50,120 bases of DNA from NCBI GenBank assembly GCA_029243485.1, contig JAQWRY010000013.1, positions 1-50,120 of the forward strand, given 5' to 3'. The notes under the pieces are model-generated. The model saw only the letters and a program-made list of their open reading frames with translations. It was not told where the DNA came from and did no database searches. Positions 33,242-41,959 of this stretch are shown in pieces. This stretch comes from Candidatus Binatia bacterium. GTDB taxonomy: Bacteria; Desulfobacterota; Binatia; UBA12015. The position numbers were made by a program, and so were the translations under genes. How positions within the stretch are numbered: position 1 is the first letter of the stretch; every line of letters starts with the position of its first letter.

Positions 33242-34333
33242 TCAGGGGAGGTTGTAGAGACCCTTACAGTTGTCGCTCGTCACGAGGCGCACCGTCTCCG
33301 GGGGAAGGCTCGAGAGGGCGTGCGCAATGGCCTTTCGTGATTCCGGCCACGTGCTGTCCGGGTGGGGGTAGTCGGACGCCCACATGAAATTCCGGGGCGG
33401 AAGCAGTGGCAGAAGAGTCGGCCCCAGAGGTTCTTCCTCGAAGGTCGCGTAGATCTGCCGTTCGAAGATCTCGCTCGGCTTGGTCTTGATGCTGTAGCTC
33501 GGATACGGAGCGGAGTGCTTGTCGTACGTCGCGTCGAGTCGCGCCAGGAAATAGGGCAGCCACCCGACGCCGCACTCGGCGAGAACGAGATTGAAGTTCG
33601 GCACGCGCTCGAGGGCGCCGGAAAAGATCATGATCGCGAGCGGCTCGTCGAGCTGCATGGGGACCACCGAAGCGAAGGTGGCGATCTTCCAACTATCGCG
33701 TTCGGGCATGACGCGCGTTCCGCCGCCGACGTGAAAGCTGATGGGGAGGCGGGCCTCGGCGGCCGCGGACCAGAGTCGGTCCCAGGCGGGGTCTTCGATG
33801 GCGGCCTCGAAGGGGTTCAGGATCGCACCGCGGTGGCCGAGTTTTGCGCAGCGATGGAACTCCTCGACCGCGGCTTCGGGAGAGTCGCTCGGAAGGAAGG
33901 GGAGGGCGCTCAAGCGGTCGGGCGCGTGGCTGTTGAACTCCTCCGCGGCCCAATCGTTCCAGGCGCGCAGCGTGGCGTTCGTGTGTTCCACTTCGTCGAT
34001 TGGGAAGCGGAACAACGCGGCGGGCCCGTACACGATCGAGGCGTGAACGCCGTCACGCTCCATGTCCTCGAGTCGCCGGACCGGATTGGAAGGGCGAAAC
34101 GCGTCGTCCTCGAGCCCCTCGACCCGGGAAAGCGCGGTCGGATAGCCGCCGGTGCTGCCGCTCAACCCGAACGGTGTGTCGCCGACCATCCACACCTGGG
34201 CGCTGCCCATCTCCACGACCCGCGGGCCGATGTCACGGTACTTGGCGGGAAGTCGCGTCGACCACAGGTCGCGGGGGGTGGCCGAGATGTCGAGGTGGTC
34301 GTCGCAGGAGTAGATCCGGTCGGGAGAGCTCAT
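33242..34333 (-). CDS. Amidohydrolase family protein
   Basis: 363-residue TIM-barrel metal-dependent hydrolase, amidohydrolase-2 type, distantly related to the protein at 4538. The first metal site appears as YSCDDHLDISATP near residue 10, changed from the usual D-x-H in detail. ISFHVGGGTR near 202 has the barrel His, and FMWASDYPHPDSTWPES near 318 has the late Asp and His. The start is placed at 34333 where homology begins; the frame runs on upstream across a C-run. Substrate unknown; decarboxylation of an aromatic or cyclic acid is one possibility for this superfamily. Confidence 0.88.
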   Translation of the reverse strand: MSSPDRIYSCDDHLDISATPRDLWSTRLPAKYRDIGPRVVEMGSAQVWMVGDTPFGLSGSTGGYPTALSRVEGLEDDAFRPSNPVRRLEDMERDGVHASIVYGPAALFRFPIDEVEHTNATLRAWNDWAAEEFNSHAPDRLSALPFLPSDSPEAAVEEFHRCAKLGHRGAILNPFEAAIEDPAWDRLWSAAAEARLPISFHVGGGTRVMPERDSWKIATFASVVPMQLDEPLAIMIFSGALERVPNFNLVLAECGVGWLPYFLARLDATYDKHSAPYPSYSIKTKPSEIFERQIYATFEEEPLGPTLLPLLPPRNFMWASDYPHPDSTWPESRKAIAHALSSLPPETVRLVTSDNCKGLYNLP

Positions 34334-34573
34334 GTCCGTTGTGTATCGTCGCTTGAGCGGGCGGTCCAGATGCCCCCCCCCCGGCGTTTGGGAAGGGGAG
34401 GAGGCGCGATCGATGCGCTCGGCGTCCGTCTCGACGATCTTCAAGCGATCGCCAGTACGACGAAGCTGACGGGGAGCGGGAAACTCCTCCTCTATGTGCT
34501 CCCGGTGGGAATCCCCAGCAATGTTTTCGGGCGCTTCAGCCAGACGCTCGGCGCGTTCCCGATCGGGCAGCGT

Positions 34574-35065
34574 ATGCCCGGGTGTAGCCTGATCCCGGTG
34601 CTCGCGGTATCGGGCCGGCCGGTGATTTCAGTCGACTTCATCGGTCTCGGTCGCTCGGACAAACCGATCGACCTCGACGCGTATACCTACGACCAGCACA
34701 CCGCGTGGGCCTGGCAATTCGTGGAGGAGCTGCGCCTGCAGGAGATTACCCTTTTCGGGCAGGATTGGGGTGGGATCGTGGGGCTGCGAATCCGTTCCGG
34801 CTGCCCGAGTCGAGCGAGATCGATTGCACGCTCGGTGACTTCGAAGGTTTCGCCGACTTCGATCGCTGGATCGAGTGGTCGCTTCGCACGCCGTTACTCC
34901 GGCCGAGCCAGGTCGTGGAGGATGCGACGGCGGGACTCGCAGCCTACGACAAGCCGTTCCTCACGCTCTTCGGCGCGCCCGATCCAGTGCTCGGATCCGA
35001 GGCGGTGCACAATGGGCTCTTCAATCTCGTGCCCGGCGCGAAGGGGCCCCATCACGATCCTTCTC
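34574..35065 (+). pseudogene. Haloalkane dehalogenase-like alpha/beta hydrolase remnant
   Basis: A first frame gives ISVDFIGLGRSDKP and LFGQDWGGIVGLR, where the nucleophile is Asp, as in haloalkane dehalogenases. Then, in another frame, FDRWIEWSLRTPLLR, AYDKPFLTLFGAPDPV and LVPGAKGPHH follow, the cap and late core of the same family. The N-terminal oxyanion region (HGxP) and part of the cap are missing and the late catalytic His is lost at the 3' break. The 34334-34573 stretch upstream reads openly but shows no family similarity that I can support. Confidence 0.65.
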
Positions 35066-35074
35066 GATGGCTGC

Positions 35075-35335
35075 ATGCCGCCCTTGTTCCCGACGCTCTC
35101 GCCGGCGCCTGGCAACATCGAGATCTTCGGATCGATCGAAGCGGCGGTTTCTTCGTGCGACCCGGAGAACATCTTCGCGGGTGTCTGTCGCGGATTGTCG
35201 TTCGTATTCGGAAGCGAGACCTTTGCCCGCATGGACGAGTGTGAGATTGCGAGCTGTGAAGACCTCCGCGGTTGCCTGCTCGAGGCGAACTGCACGTTCC
35301 CGTTCGACCAGCGCGGGGCGTTGCCGGATCGATAA
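35075..35335 (+). CDS. Cysteine-rich short ORF, possible gene fragment
   Basis: 86 codons immediately after the dehalogenase remnant. Six Cys are spread through the sequence (SSCDP, GVCRG, DECE, ASCED, GCLLE, NCTFP), a pattern of disulfide-rich exported domains, but there is no signal peptide. It may be the C terminus of a larger secreted protein fused here by deletion. It ends 20 nt before the next amidohydrolase. Confidence 0.35.
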   Translation: MPPLFPTLSPAPGNIEIFGSIEAAVSSCDPENIFAGVCRGLSFVFGSETFARMDECEIASCEDLRGCLLEANCTFPFDQRGALPDR

Positions 35336-35355
35336 CGGATCGACATAGTACCTTC

Positions 35356-36180
35356 ATGAAGATTCGAGCGATTGACCCCTGGGTCAATGTGAACATGGGC
35401 GAGACCCGGCCCGAGGAATACCTCATTCGCGTGAAGGAGGACTACTTCAAGGCCGGGGAAGAGTTCTTTCAGAGCATCGAGGCCGAGAGGCTCGTCGCCG
35501 ACATGGACGCGGCGGGCATCGAGAAGGCCGTGCTCTCCATCGGGACTCAGCAGCCCGATCCACGGGTGCTTCAGTTCCACGTGAAGTACCCCGGCCGGTT
35601 TGCGTACGCGGCGTGGCTGCAGCCCACGGGCAAGATGGATGAAGTGTGGGCTCTCGAGGCGCTCGTTCGCGACTATCCGATCGCGATGGCGCGCGTGGTT
35701 CCGTTCTCCGTCGATCGTCCTCCGACGGATCCCCTCTACTACCCGTTGTACGTGAAATGTATCGAGCTCGACTTGCCGGTGTCCATCAATACTGGGCTGC
35801 CGGGGCCGCCGATGCCGGGGGAGTGTCAGAATCCGATCTACCTCGATCGCATCTGTTTCCAGTTTCCCGAACTCAAGGTCTGCATGGCGCACGGTGCGGA
35901 TCCCTGGTGGGGTGTCGCGAGCCGGCTCATGATCAAGTACCGCAACCTCTATCTGATGACGTCTGCGTACTCGCCGAAGTACTTGCCCGACGAGTTCGTT
36001 CATTTCATGAACACGCGGGGTAAAGACAAGGTCCTGTTCGCGTCCGATCACCCAGTGCTCTCGTTCAACCGCTGCCTCGCGGAAGCGCAGGCGCTCGATC
36101 TCCGCGAAGGGGTCCTCGACAAGTACCTTTACGCAAACGCGGAGAAGCTCTTCTTCTCGGAGCGGAAGCCTCGTTACTGA
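35356..36180 (+). CDS. Amidohydrolase family protein, short form
   Basis: 274 residues, TIM-barrel amidohydrolase-2 type but shorter than the other two in the window. The first-strand metal motif is changed to AIDPWVNVNMG near residue 5, without D-x-H. Later parts are better kept: VCMAHGADPWWG near 182, where the barrel His is expected, and LFASDHPVLSFNRCL near 230 with the Asp. Loss of the first His pair suggests altered metal binding. Start at 35356 is the first Met with similarity. Its 3' end overlaps the convergent pseudouridine synthase gene by 7 bp. Confidence 0.85.
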   Translation: MKIRAIDPWVNVNMGETRPEEYLIRVKEDYFKAGEEFFQSIEAERLVADMDAAGIEKAVLSIGTQQPDPRVLQFHVKYPGRFAYAAWLQPTGKMDEVWALEALVRDYPIAMARVVPFSVDRPPTDPLYYPLYVKCIELDLPVSINTGLPGPPMPGECQNPIYLDRICFQFPELKVCMAHGADPWWGVASRLMIKYRNLYLMTSAYSPKYLPDEFVHFMNTRGKDKVLFASDHPVLSFNRCLAEAQALDLREGVLDKYLYANAEKLFFSERKPRY

Positions 36181-37775
36181 TCGAGTTCCGCGGGGAGTGG
36201 GGAGGTAATCTCGAGGGGGGCTCCGGTCCTCGGGTGGGCGAGTCGAAGCGCGTTCGCGTGGAGGAGGAGCCGTTGCCCCGGTGCGGCGGTGCCGTACAGC
36301 GCGTCGCCGATGATGGGTGTCCCCAGCCCGGCGGGGTCGGCGCAATGCACGCGCAGTTGGTGAGTGCGGCCGGTGTGGGGTTCGAGGAGGAGGTCGGTGG
36401 TGTTCTCCCCGCGAGCGACGACGACGAAGCGGGTTGACGCGGGTCGTCCGGAGTCCACGTCGATGACTTGCCGTGGTCTCGTCTCCATCGGACCGCGGAG
36501 GGGGAGGCGGATCTCGCCGGAGTCCTTGGCGACCCTACCCCCGACCCTGGCGCGGTAGCGCTTCGCGACGCGGCCGCTCGCGAAGGCCGCACTCAGCTGC
36601 CGGTGGGCTTCGCGCGAGCGGGCGATCACGAGGACGCCGGACGTGGCCTGGTCGAGGCGGTGCGCGGACCGCAAAAATTCGAGGGGACGGAGTAGTTCCA
36701 GCCGCGTCTCGACGCAGTCCGCAGAGGCGCTCGTACGGCCAGGAACGGAGAGCAGGCCTGCGGGCTTGTCGATCGCGAGGAGGTCGTCGTCCTCGTACAG
36801 GATATCGAGGGGGGCGTGCGGGGCTTCGTGCCCACAGAGGAGATGCCCGAGGATCGGCCCGCACTTCTCGGCACATGGTGGATAGAACCGACCGTGTTCC
36901 CGTCCGCCCGACGCAGGCGGCGGCCCCCACCAGAACTCGGCGACGCCCGTGGGTCGAATCCCGCGAAGCGCGGCTTCGTGCAGGAGCTTCGGGGCGCAAC
37001 ACTCGCCGGCGCCGGTCGGGATGCCCGCGTGGAAGAACTCCTCGAGGCGCGCGTAGCGACCGGCGAAGTTGAGCAGTCCGTGGGAGGCGTGCATGGCTGC
37101 CTGCAGAGTGCGGGACCGGTCGCCGCGCTCGCGACGGAGGAGGGCTCGGCGTTCGCGCAGGTCGCTGGCCGTTTCTTCCAGAGGTGTGAGGGCCTCGCGT
37201 CGTTCGCGCCGTATCGCGCGAAGACGACCGCCTTCGCGCTGGGAGATGGCCTCCATTTCCGCGAGGCGGTCGGCGGTGTCCTCGCCGGAGGCTCGCAGTG
37301 CTTCGCGCTCGTGCTCGCGAAGCCGCTTTTGTGCGTTGCGCGCTGACACGAGCGCCGCGATCTCGTGGTCGAAGCGATGGCGTGCGGTCGCGAGTGCTCG
37401 CTCTGCGCCCGTGACGTCGAGCGCTTCGATTCGGGTGCTCAACTCGGTGAGGGCCGTGAGCGTGGCCGCCTCCGCTTGGGCAGTCAGCCGCGCGGATCGC
37501 GTCGGACCGACGAAGCCGTGCGCGAAGGGCTCTCCGTCGAGCATGCCGGAAAACGCATGTAGCTCCGCGGCGCTGCCGTCGGAAGATTCCCCGACGAGGA
37601 CGCCGAACATCTTGCCGGCGCGCTCGAATCTCGGATCGTGCAGCAACCGAGCCATCAGCTGCTGGGCGACGGCCGCGGCGTCGGGGGTTCGCTCGAGGCC
37701 GTGGTGTGTACCGCACACGCGACACGCACCGCGATAGCTCGTGCTCTCGCCCGCCGGGCCTTGGGGGTGGGTCAC
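36174..37775 (-). CDS. RluA-family pseudouridine synthase with long N-terminal region
   Basis: 533 residues. The C-terminal ~210 residues form the RluA catalytic domain: ILYEDDDLLAIDKPAGLLSV near 330, the catalytic Asp in AHRLDQATSGVL near 375, and EPHTGRTHQLRVH near 470. It isomerises uridines in rRNA or tRNA. The N-terminal ~320 residues include a CRVCGTHHG start, a long Arg/Glu-rich coiled-coil around 130-215 and a Cys-containing segment (GAGECCAPKLLHEA, YPPCAEKCGPI) before the catalytic domain. This long architecture is known in some RluA-type proteins. Target site unknown. Confidence 0.9.
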   Translation of the reverse strand: MTHPQGPAGESTSYRGACRVCGTHHGLERTPDAAAVAQQLMARLLHDPRFERAGKMFGVLVGESSDGSAAELHAFSGMLDGEPFAHGFVGPTRSARLTAQAEAATLTALTELSTRIEALDVTGAERALATARHRFDHEIAALVSARNAQKRLREHEREALRASGEDTADRLAEMEAISQREGGRLRAIRRERREALTPLEETASDLRERRALLRRERGDRSRTLQAAMHASHGLLNFAGRYARLEEFFHAGIPTGAGECCAPKLLHEAALRGIRPTGVAEFWWGPPPASGGREHGRFYPPCAEKCGPILGHLLCGHEAPHAPLDILYEDDDLLAIDKPAGLLSVPGRTSASADCVETRLELLRPLEFLRSAHRLDQATSGVLVIARSREAHRQLSAAFASGRVAKRYRARVGGRVAKDSGEIRLPLRGPMETRPRQVIDVDSGRPASTRFVVVARGENTTDLLLEPHTGRTHQLRVHCADPAGLGTPIIGDALYGTAAPGQRLLLHANALRLAHPRTGAPLEITSPLPAELDQ

Positions 37776-37895
37776 GAGTCGAGTCTAGCAGGTCGTCTGG
37801 AAGCTTCGGATCAGGCGGGTGCGTCGGCGTCGTCTCGAGGCCAGGGCGCGGGCCGCGCTTTCGCGGTGGCAACGGGTCTGCCAGACTCTCCGTAC

Positions 37896-38171
37896 ATGCC
37901 CGTTTTACTTGCGTTGCTCGGCTTTTTTTTTCCGCGGATGGTTCTCTTCATCGTTTGGTTCATGGCGCCCGCGGCCGTCGAGCACGTCTTCGGTGGAAAC
38001 TTTCTCTGGCTCCTCGTGGGGTGGCTGTTCCTTCCGCTCACGACCTTGGTCTACGCGTACTGCTTCGATCCGATCACGGGCGCGGTCCAGGGGGCCTCGC
38101 TGTTCGCGGTCGGCCTGGCGGCCCTGTTCGACCTTGGGATCATCGGAAGCGGCGCGCGCTCCCGGCGGTGA
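37896..38171 (+). CDS. Small membrane protein
   Basis: 91 residues with three predicted hydrophobic helices: LLALLGFFFPRMVLFIVWFM, NFLWLLVGWLFLPLTTLVYA and GASLFAVGLAALFDLGI. No signal peptide or catalytic motif. Similar tiny proteins of unknown function are widespread. The ATG follows GACTCTCCGTAC with a poor ribosome site. A run of eight T (37923-37930) lies inside the coding sequence. It sits 42 bp before the acyl-CoA dehydrogenase. Confidence 0.7.
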   Translation: MPVLLALLGFFFPRMVLFIVWFMAPAAVEHVFGGNFLWLLVGWLFLPLTTLVYAYCFDPITGAVQGASLFAVGLAALFDLGIIGSGARSRR

Positions 38172-38199
38172 CGCCACGGGCAAACCAGCCGGCGGTTCG

Positions 38200-38213
38200 G
38201 TAAACTGACCGTC
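38200..38213 (+). promoter_or_regulatory. Candidate operator abutting the acyl-CoA dehydrogenase start
   Basis: GTAAACTGACCGTC ends directly at the ATG, making the palindrome TGAC-C-GTCA with the start codon's first A. Thirteen of 14 bases match 11764-11777, next to the crotonase promoter and TetR remnant, so both may belong to one fatty-acid-type regulon. Two sites are too few for certainty. Confidence 0.3.
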
Positions 38214-39389
38214 ATGAAGTTCGATCTTGAATCCGATGAGCGCGCCTTCGCGGAGGAGGTCGAGGCCTTCCTCAACGAGAACGCATCGCCCGACGTGATG
38301 GACCCGCACCCCGAGCAGTTGTCCCAGACGGTGGATACGCCGGCGAAGCGAGCTTTCATAGGGAAGCTTGCCGAGCGTGGGTGGCTCGGCATGTCCTGGC
38401 CGAAAGAGTACGGCGGCCGGGAAATGTCGGGCATCTACGACTTCGTGCTCACGGAGGCGCTTGCACGGCGTGGGGCGCCGCAGCCCGGCAAGGGCGTCGG
38501 GATCGTGGGCAAGACGCTGATCCGGCACGGAAGCGACAAGATGAAGAGCGAGGTCCTGCCGAAGATCCTTCGCGGCGAGATCGAATTCGCGATCGGTTAC
38601 AGCGAGCCGGACGCCGGCTCGGACGCTGCTTCGATGCGACTCAAGGCGGAACGGAAGGGCGACGGCTGGGTTCTCAACGGCGCCAAGCTGTGGACCACGT
38701 CCGCCCACTTCGCCGACTGGTATTGGGTGGGGGCCCGAACTGATCCGGATTCGAAGCACAAGGGCATCACGCTGTTCCTGATTCCGATGAAGCACCCGGG
38801 GCTGAGCATCCGACCGATCTGGACAATCGGGGACGAACGCACCAACGAAGTGTTCTTCGAGAACGTCGAGGTCTCGGCCGACATGGTCGTCGGGGAGGTG
38901 AATCACGGTTGGACGTACATCTGCGAAGCTCTGGATCTCGAGCGATTTGCAATGATGCCGATCGGTGGGCTCGAGAAGAAGGTGGAAGCGCTTTGCGCGC
39001 ACGCGCACGATGCCGAGGTCTCCGGCCGGCGTCTTCGAGAGGACCCGATCGTGCGTCATCAGATCGCGCGGCTCGTAACCGAGCTCGAGGTTTCGCGCAT
39101 GCTTCAGGCGCGGGTCATCTCCTCTGCGCTGAAGGACAAGATTCCGACGATCCAGTCGTCCCAATACAAGCTGTTTATGAACGAATGTGGACAGCACGTG
39201 GCGGATGCCGCTCTCGATCTCTTGGGGCCCGACGGCGTTTTGCGCCCGGGCGAGGAGGGGGCGCTCCTGGATGGGAAGTTCGAGCGCAGCTATCGGTACA
39301 CGGTCGTCGACACGATCGGCGGCGGCGCGAGTGAGATCCAGAAGAACATCATCGCGACGCGCGGACTCGGCCTGCCGAAGAACTTCTGA
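38214..39389 (+). CDS. Acyl-CoA dehydrogenase
   Basis: 391-residue FAD enzyme. Motifs: GYSEPDAGSDAAS near 128-140 and LNGAKLWTTSAHFADW near 155-170 form the flavin and substrate sites. EVNHGWTYICEALDLER near 227 and the end DTIGGGASEIQKNIIATRGL match the subfamily common in steroid side-chain degradation clusters, where two related subunits often pair as a heterotetramer. The base Glu expected in many family members is not evident in this end (GGGASEIQ). No obvious ribosome site precedes the ATG; a candidate operator touches it. Confidence 0.92.
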   Translation: MKFDLESDERAFAEEVEAFLNENASPDVMDPHPEQLSQTVDTPAKRAFIGKLAERGWLGMSWPKEYGGREMSGIYDFVLTEALARRGAPQPGKGVGIVGKTLIRHGSDKMKSEVLPKILRGEIEFAIGYSEPDAGSDAASMRLKAERKGDGWVLNGAKLWTTSAHFADWYWVGARTDPDSKHKGITLFLIPMKHPGLSIRPIWTIGDERTNEVFFENVEVSADMVVGEVNHGWTYICEALDLERFAMMPIGGLEKKVEALCAHAHDAEVSGRRLREDPIVRHQIARLVTELEVSRMLQARVISSALKDKIPTIQSSQYKLFMNECGQHVADAALDLLGPDGVLRPGEEGALLDGKFERSYRYTVVDTIGGGASEIQKNIIATRGLGLPKNF

Positions 39390-39437
39390 GCGGGGTGCGT
39401 TTGCCCGGCGGGGGCTCGCCGCGATATCCCTGGGGGT

Positions 39438-41765
39438 GTGAGTTCGGGAATTTTTCTCCTCTCGAGCCTCCTTGCGACGCTCTGCTTGCCGACCGTTGCC
39501 GGCGGGCAAGAGACTGCGCCCGAGGGCGCGACCCTTTCGCGGCACGAGAGCCGCAGCATCGAAGAGATTGTCGTCACCGCCCGGCGGCGTGCGGAGCTGT
39601 TGGAGGATACGCCGATCTCCGTCACGGCACTGAGCGAGGCGACGCTGCGCGAGGCCGGTGTCACTCGCCTCGACGAGATCCAGGAACTCGTTCCGAACCT
39701 CCAGATGCCGACGGGACGTTCGGGCCTCGAGGGTCGCATTCGGATTCGAGGGATCGGCACGTCGACCAGCGAGGTCGCCTTCGATCCGGGCGTCGGAGTA
39801 TACGTAGATGGCGTTTATCTGCCGCGGTCTCTCGGGCAGCTCGTCGACGTGCTCGACATCGAGCAGGTGGAGGTCCTGCGCGGCCCCCAGGGGACGCTCT
39901 TCGGAAAGAATACGGTCGGCGGGGCGCTCAACATCACGACCGTGAAGCCGACGCAGCAGCTCGAAGCGTGGGCCCTGTTGCGGCCCGGCAATCTGGGCTC
40001 GTTGCACACGCGGATGATGGTGAACACGCCGATCGGAACCGGTTGGCTGCGCGAGAGACTGGCGGCGCGAGTGGCGTTCAGTTCCACGAATCGGCGGGGG
40101 TACACCTACAACACGTTTCGAAATGAGTACTGGTCCGATACGAACTCTCTCGCCTTCTTGGGCTCGCTTCGGTTCACGCCGGTCGACGACGTATCGATCA
40201 ACGTGAGTGGCTCGTGGTCGCGCAATCACGGTCGCCAGCGGGGCGGGCAATGCCTGGTCGTTCGCGAGACCGTCCTCGGAAACCTGCAGCCGGGGCTGTA
40301 CGACGCGTGTCGCGCGTCGGGGAAGTATGAGTTCGAAGCCGATCCCGCGACGATCGCGGACGTCGAGAGCTACGGCACGTGGGGAACCATTGCATGGGAC
40401 GTGGGTGAAGTCGGGCCCATTGATCACCTCAAGGTGAAGTCGATCACCTCGTGGCGTCAGCAGCACCCGCGCGGGCGGGACGACTTCGACATGACGGAGT
40501 TCCCCGTAATCCAGCTCGCGAGTGTCGGCGGCGGGGTGCTCGACGGCGAGCCCGGGTTCCAGCAGCAGATCAGCCAGGAGATCCAGCTGAACGCTTCGGC
40601 GTGGGACGATCGTCTCAACTTCGTGGGCGGCTACTTCGTATTGTGGGAGAAGGGCACCGCGCTCTGGACGATCTGGGCAATGGGCAACGCACTCGACGCG
40701 GCGACCACGACGGACGTGGACTTCAGCAACTGGACGTGGGCGCCGTTCGCGCAAGCAACGCTGGACATGACGGATTGGGCGAGCCTCACGGCGGGGCTGC
40801 GGTACACCGAGGACAAGAAGGGCCTGCACCTCCTGTTCTACGATCCCCGCATGCCCGAGCCGCCGCAGCTCGATCGCGACAAGAGCGTGATCTTCTCTGC
40901 GTGGACACCGATGGGGAGCCTCGCGCTTCGACTGCCCGACGAATATACGGACGGCACGCCGCTGAACCACCTGATGGGGTACTTCACGTACTCTCGCGGG
41001 TTCAAAGGGGGCGGCTTCGACGCGGTGACATCGCCGTTTGCCGAGGAGCTGAACCGGTTCGATCCGGAGACACTCGATTCATTCGAGTTTGGAGTGAAGA
41101 CGATCTCGTTCGAGCAACGGGTGACGCTCAACTTGTCACTCTTCCTCGGCAACTATGAGGATATTCAGATCACGAAGTTCCAGGACCTGGGCGACACCGA
41201 TGGCGACGGGTTGCCGAACCTTCAGCGCGTTACGCTCAATGCGGCGAGCGGGACGACGAAGGGTCTCGAACTCGAACTGCAGGCCTTGCCGATGGACGGG
41301 CTGCGAATCACGGGCTCTGTCGGACTGCTCGACGCTCGGTATGACGACTTCGAAGGCCTAGACGACGTGACGGGCGACAACGTCGACCGGGCCGGGCAAC
41401 GGTTCTTGCTGACTCCGGAGATCCAGTCCCACATCGCTATCCAGTACTCGCTGCCGGTGTCTTTCGCGGGGCCGCAGTGGCTGCAGGGTTGGATCACTCC
41501 CCGGGTGGACTGGTCCTATCAAGGGAACGTCCTGTATCTGGGCCCCGAGATCCCGCAGGGCACGCAGTCGGGGTACAATCTCGTGCACCTGCGGGTCAGC
41601 TACGACTTCCTCGACGACCGGGCACAGGTCGGACTGTGGACCCGAAACCTCCTGGACGAGGCATACTTCGACTACGCGTTCTCGTCGTCTTCGAGTTTCG
41701 GGACCGGAAACCGCTGGTTCCAGGTCGGCCGAACGTACGGCGCGGAACTGAGCTACCGGCTCTGA
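39438..41765 (+). CDS. TonB-dependent receptor
   Basis: 775-residue outer-membrane transporter with GTG start. Signal peptide (IFLLSSLLATLCLPTVAGG), then a TonB box SIEEIVVTARRR near residue 41. The plug domain (about 55-165) carries RIRIRGIGTS, GVGVYVDGVYLPR and VEVLRGPQGTLFGKNTVGGA, typical of this large subgroup. The rest is a 22-strand barrel ending in the aromatic-type strand YGAELSYRL. This subgroup is expanded in bacteria that take up sterols, terpenes and other hydrophobic compounds; direct substrate evidence is lacking. It follows the acyl-CoA dehydrogenase by 48 bp on the same strand, so substrate uptake and oxidation may be linked. Confidence 0.93.
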   Translation: MSSGIFLLSSLLATLCLPTVAGGQETAPEGATLSRHESRSIEEIVVTARRRAELLEDTPISVTALSEATLREAGVTRLDEIQELVPNLQMPTGRSGLEGRIRIRGIGTSTSEVAFDPGVGVYVDGVYLPRSLGQLVDVLDIEQVEVLRGPQGTLFGKNTVGGALNITTVKPTQQLEAWALLRPGNLGSLHTRMMVNTPIGTGWLRERLAARVAFSSTNRRGYTYNTFRNEYWSDTNSLAFLGSLRFTPVDDVSINVSGSWSRNHGRQRGGQCLVVRETVLGNLQPGLYDACRASGKYEFEADPATIADVESYGTWGTIAWDVGEVGPIDHLKVKSITSWRQQHPRGRDDFDMTEFPVIQLASVGGGVLDGEPGFQQQISQEIQLNASAWDDRLNFVGGYFVLWEKGTALWTIWAMGNALDAATTTDVDFSNWTWAPFAQATLDMTDWASLTAGLRYTEDKKGLHLLFYDPRMPEPPQLDRDKSVIFSAWTPMGSLALRLPDEYTDGTPLNHLMGYFTYSRGFKGGGFDAVTSPFAEELNRFDPETLDSFEFGVKTISFEQRVTLNLSLFLGNYEDIQITKFQDLGDTDGDGLPNLQRVTLNAASGTTKGLELELQALPMDGLRITGSVGLLDARYDDFEGLDDVTGDNVDRAGQRFLLTPEIQSHIAIQYSLPVSFAGPQWLQGWITPRVDWSYQGNVLYLGPEIPQGTQSGYNLVHLRVSYDFLDDRAQVGLWTRNLLDEAYFDYAFSSSSSFGTGNRWFQVGRTYGAELSYRL

Positions 41766-41783
41766 GCGGGGACGGGGCGCACG

Positions 41784-41930
41784 ATGCGCGTGCATTGGGT
41801 TCTTCACGAACTGGGCCTGCCGCACGAAACGCGCCCCATCCAGTCTCGGACGGGCGAAACGCAGACGCCCGAGTACCTGGCGCTCAACCCGGCCGGTAAG
41901 ATCCCGGTGCTCCGAGAAGACTCCCGGCCG
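41784..41930 (+). pseudogene. Glutathione S-transferase N-terminal fragment
   Basis: About 49 codons match the thioredoxin-like domain of a GST: RVHWVLHELGLPHE, then YLALNPAGKIPVLRED. The first strand with the catalytic residue is missing upstream (the TonB gene ends 18 nt before), and the frame runs into unrelated sequence antisense to the Pro-Thr protein's end, stopping at 42014. Both ends are therefore lost. Confidence 0.6.
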
Positions 41931-41959
41931 TTACGCGCACAGCCCGCGGTCCGGATCCC

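Noticed and set aside
37905-40970. Antisense open frame of about 1000 codons opposite the acyl-CoA dehydrogenase and TonB receptor
   Set aside because: Arg/His-rich composition and no motif; it mirrors the codon pattern of the two real genes in GC-rich DNA.
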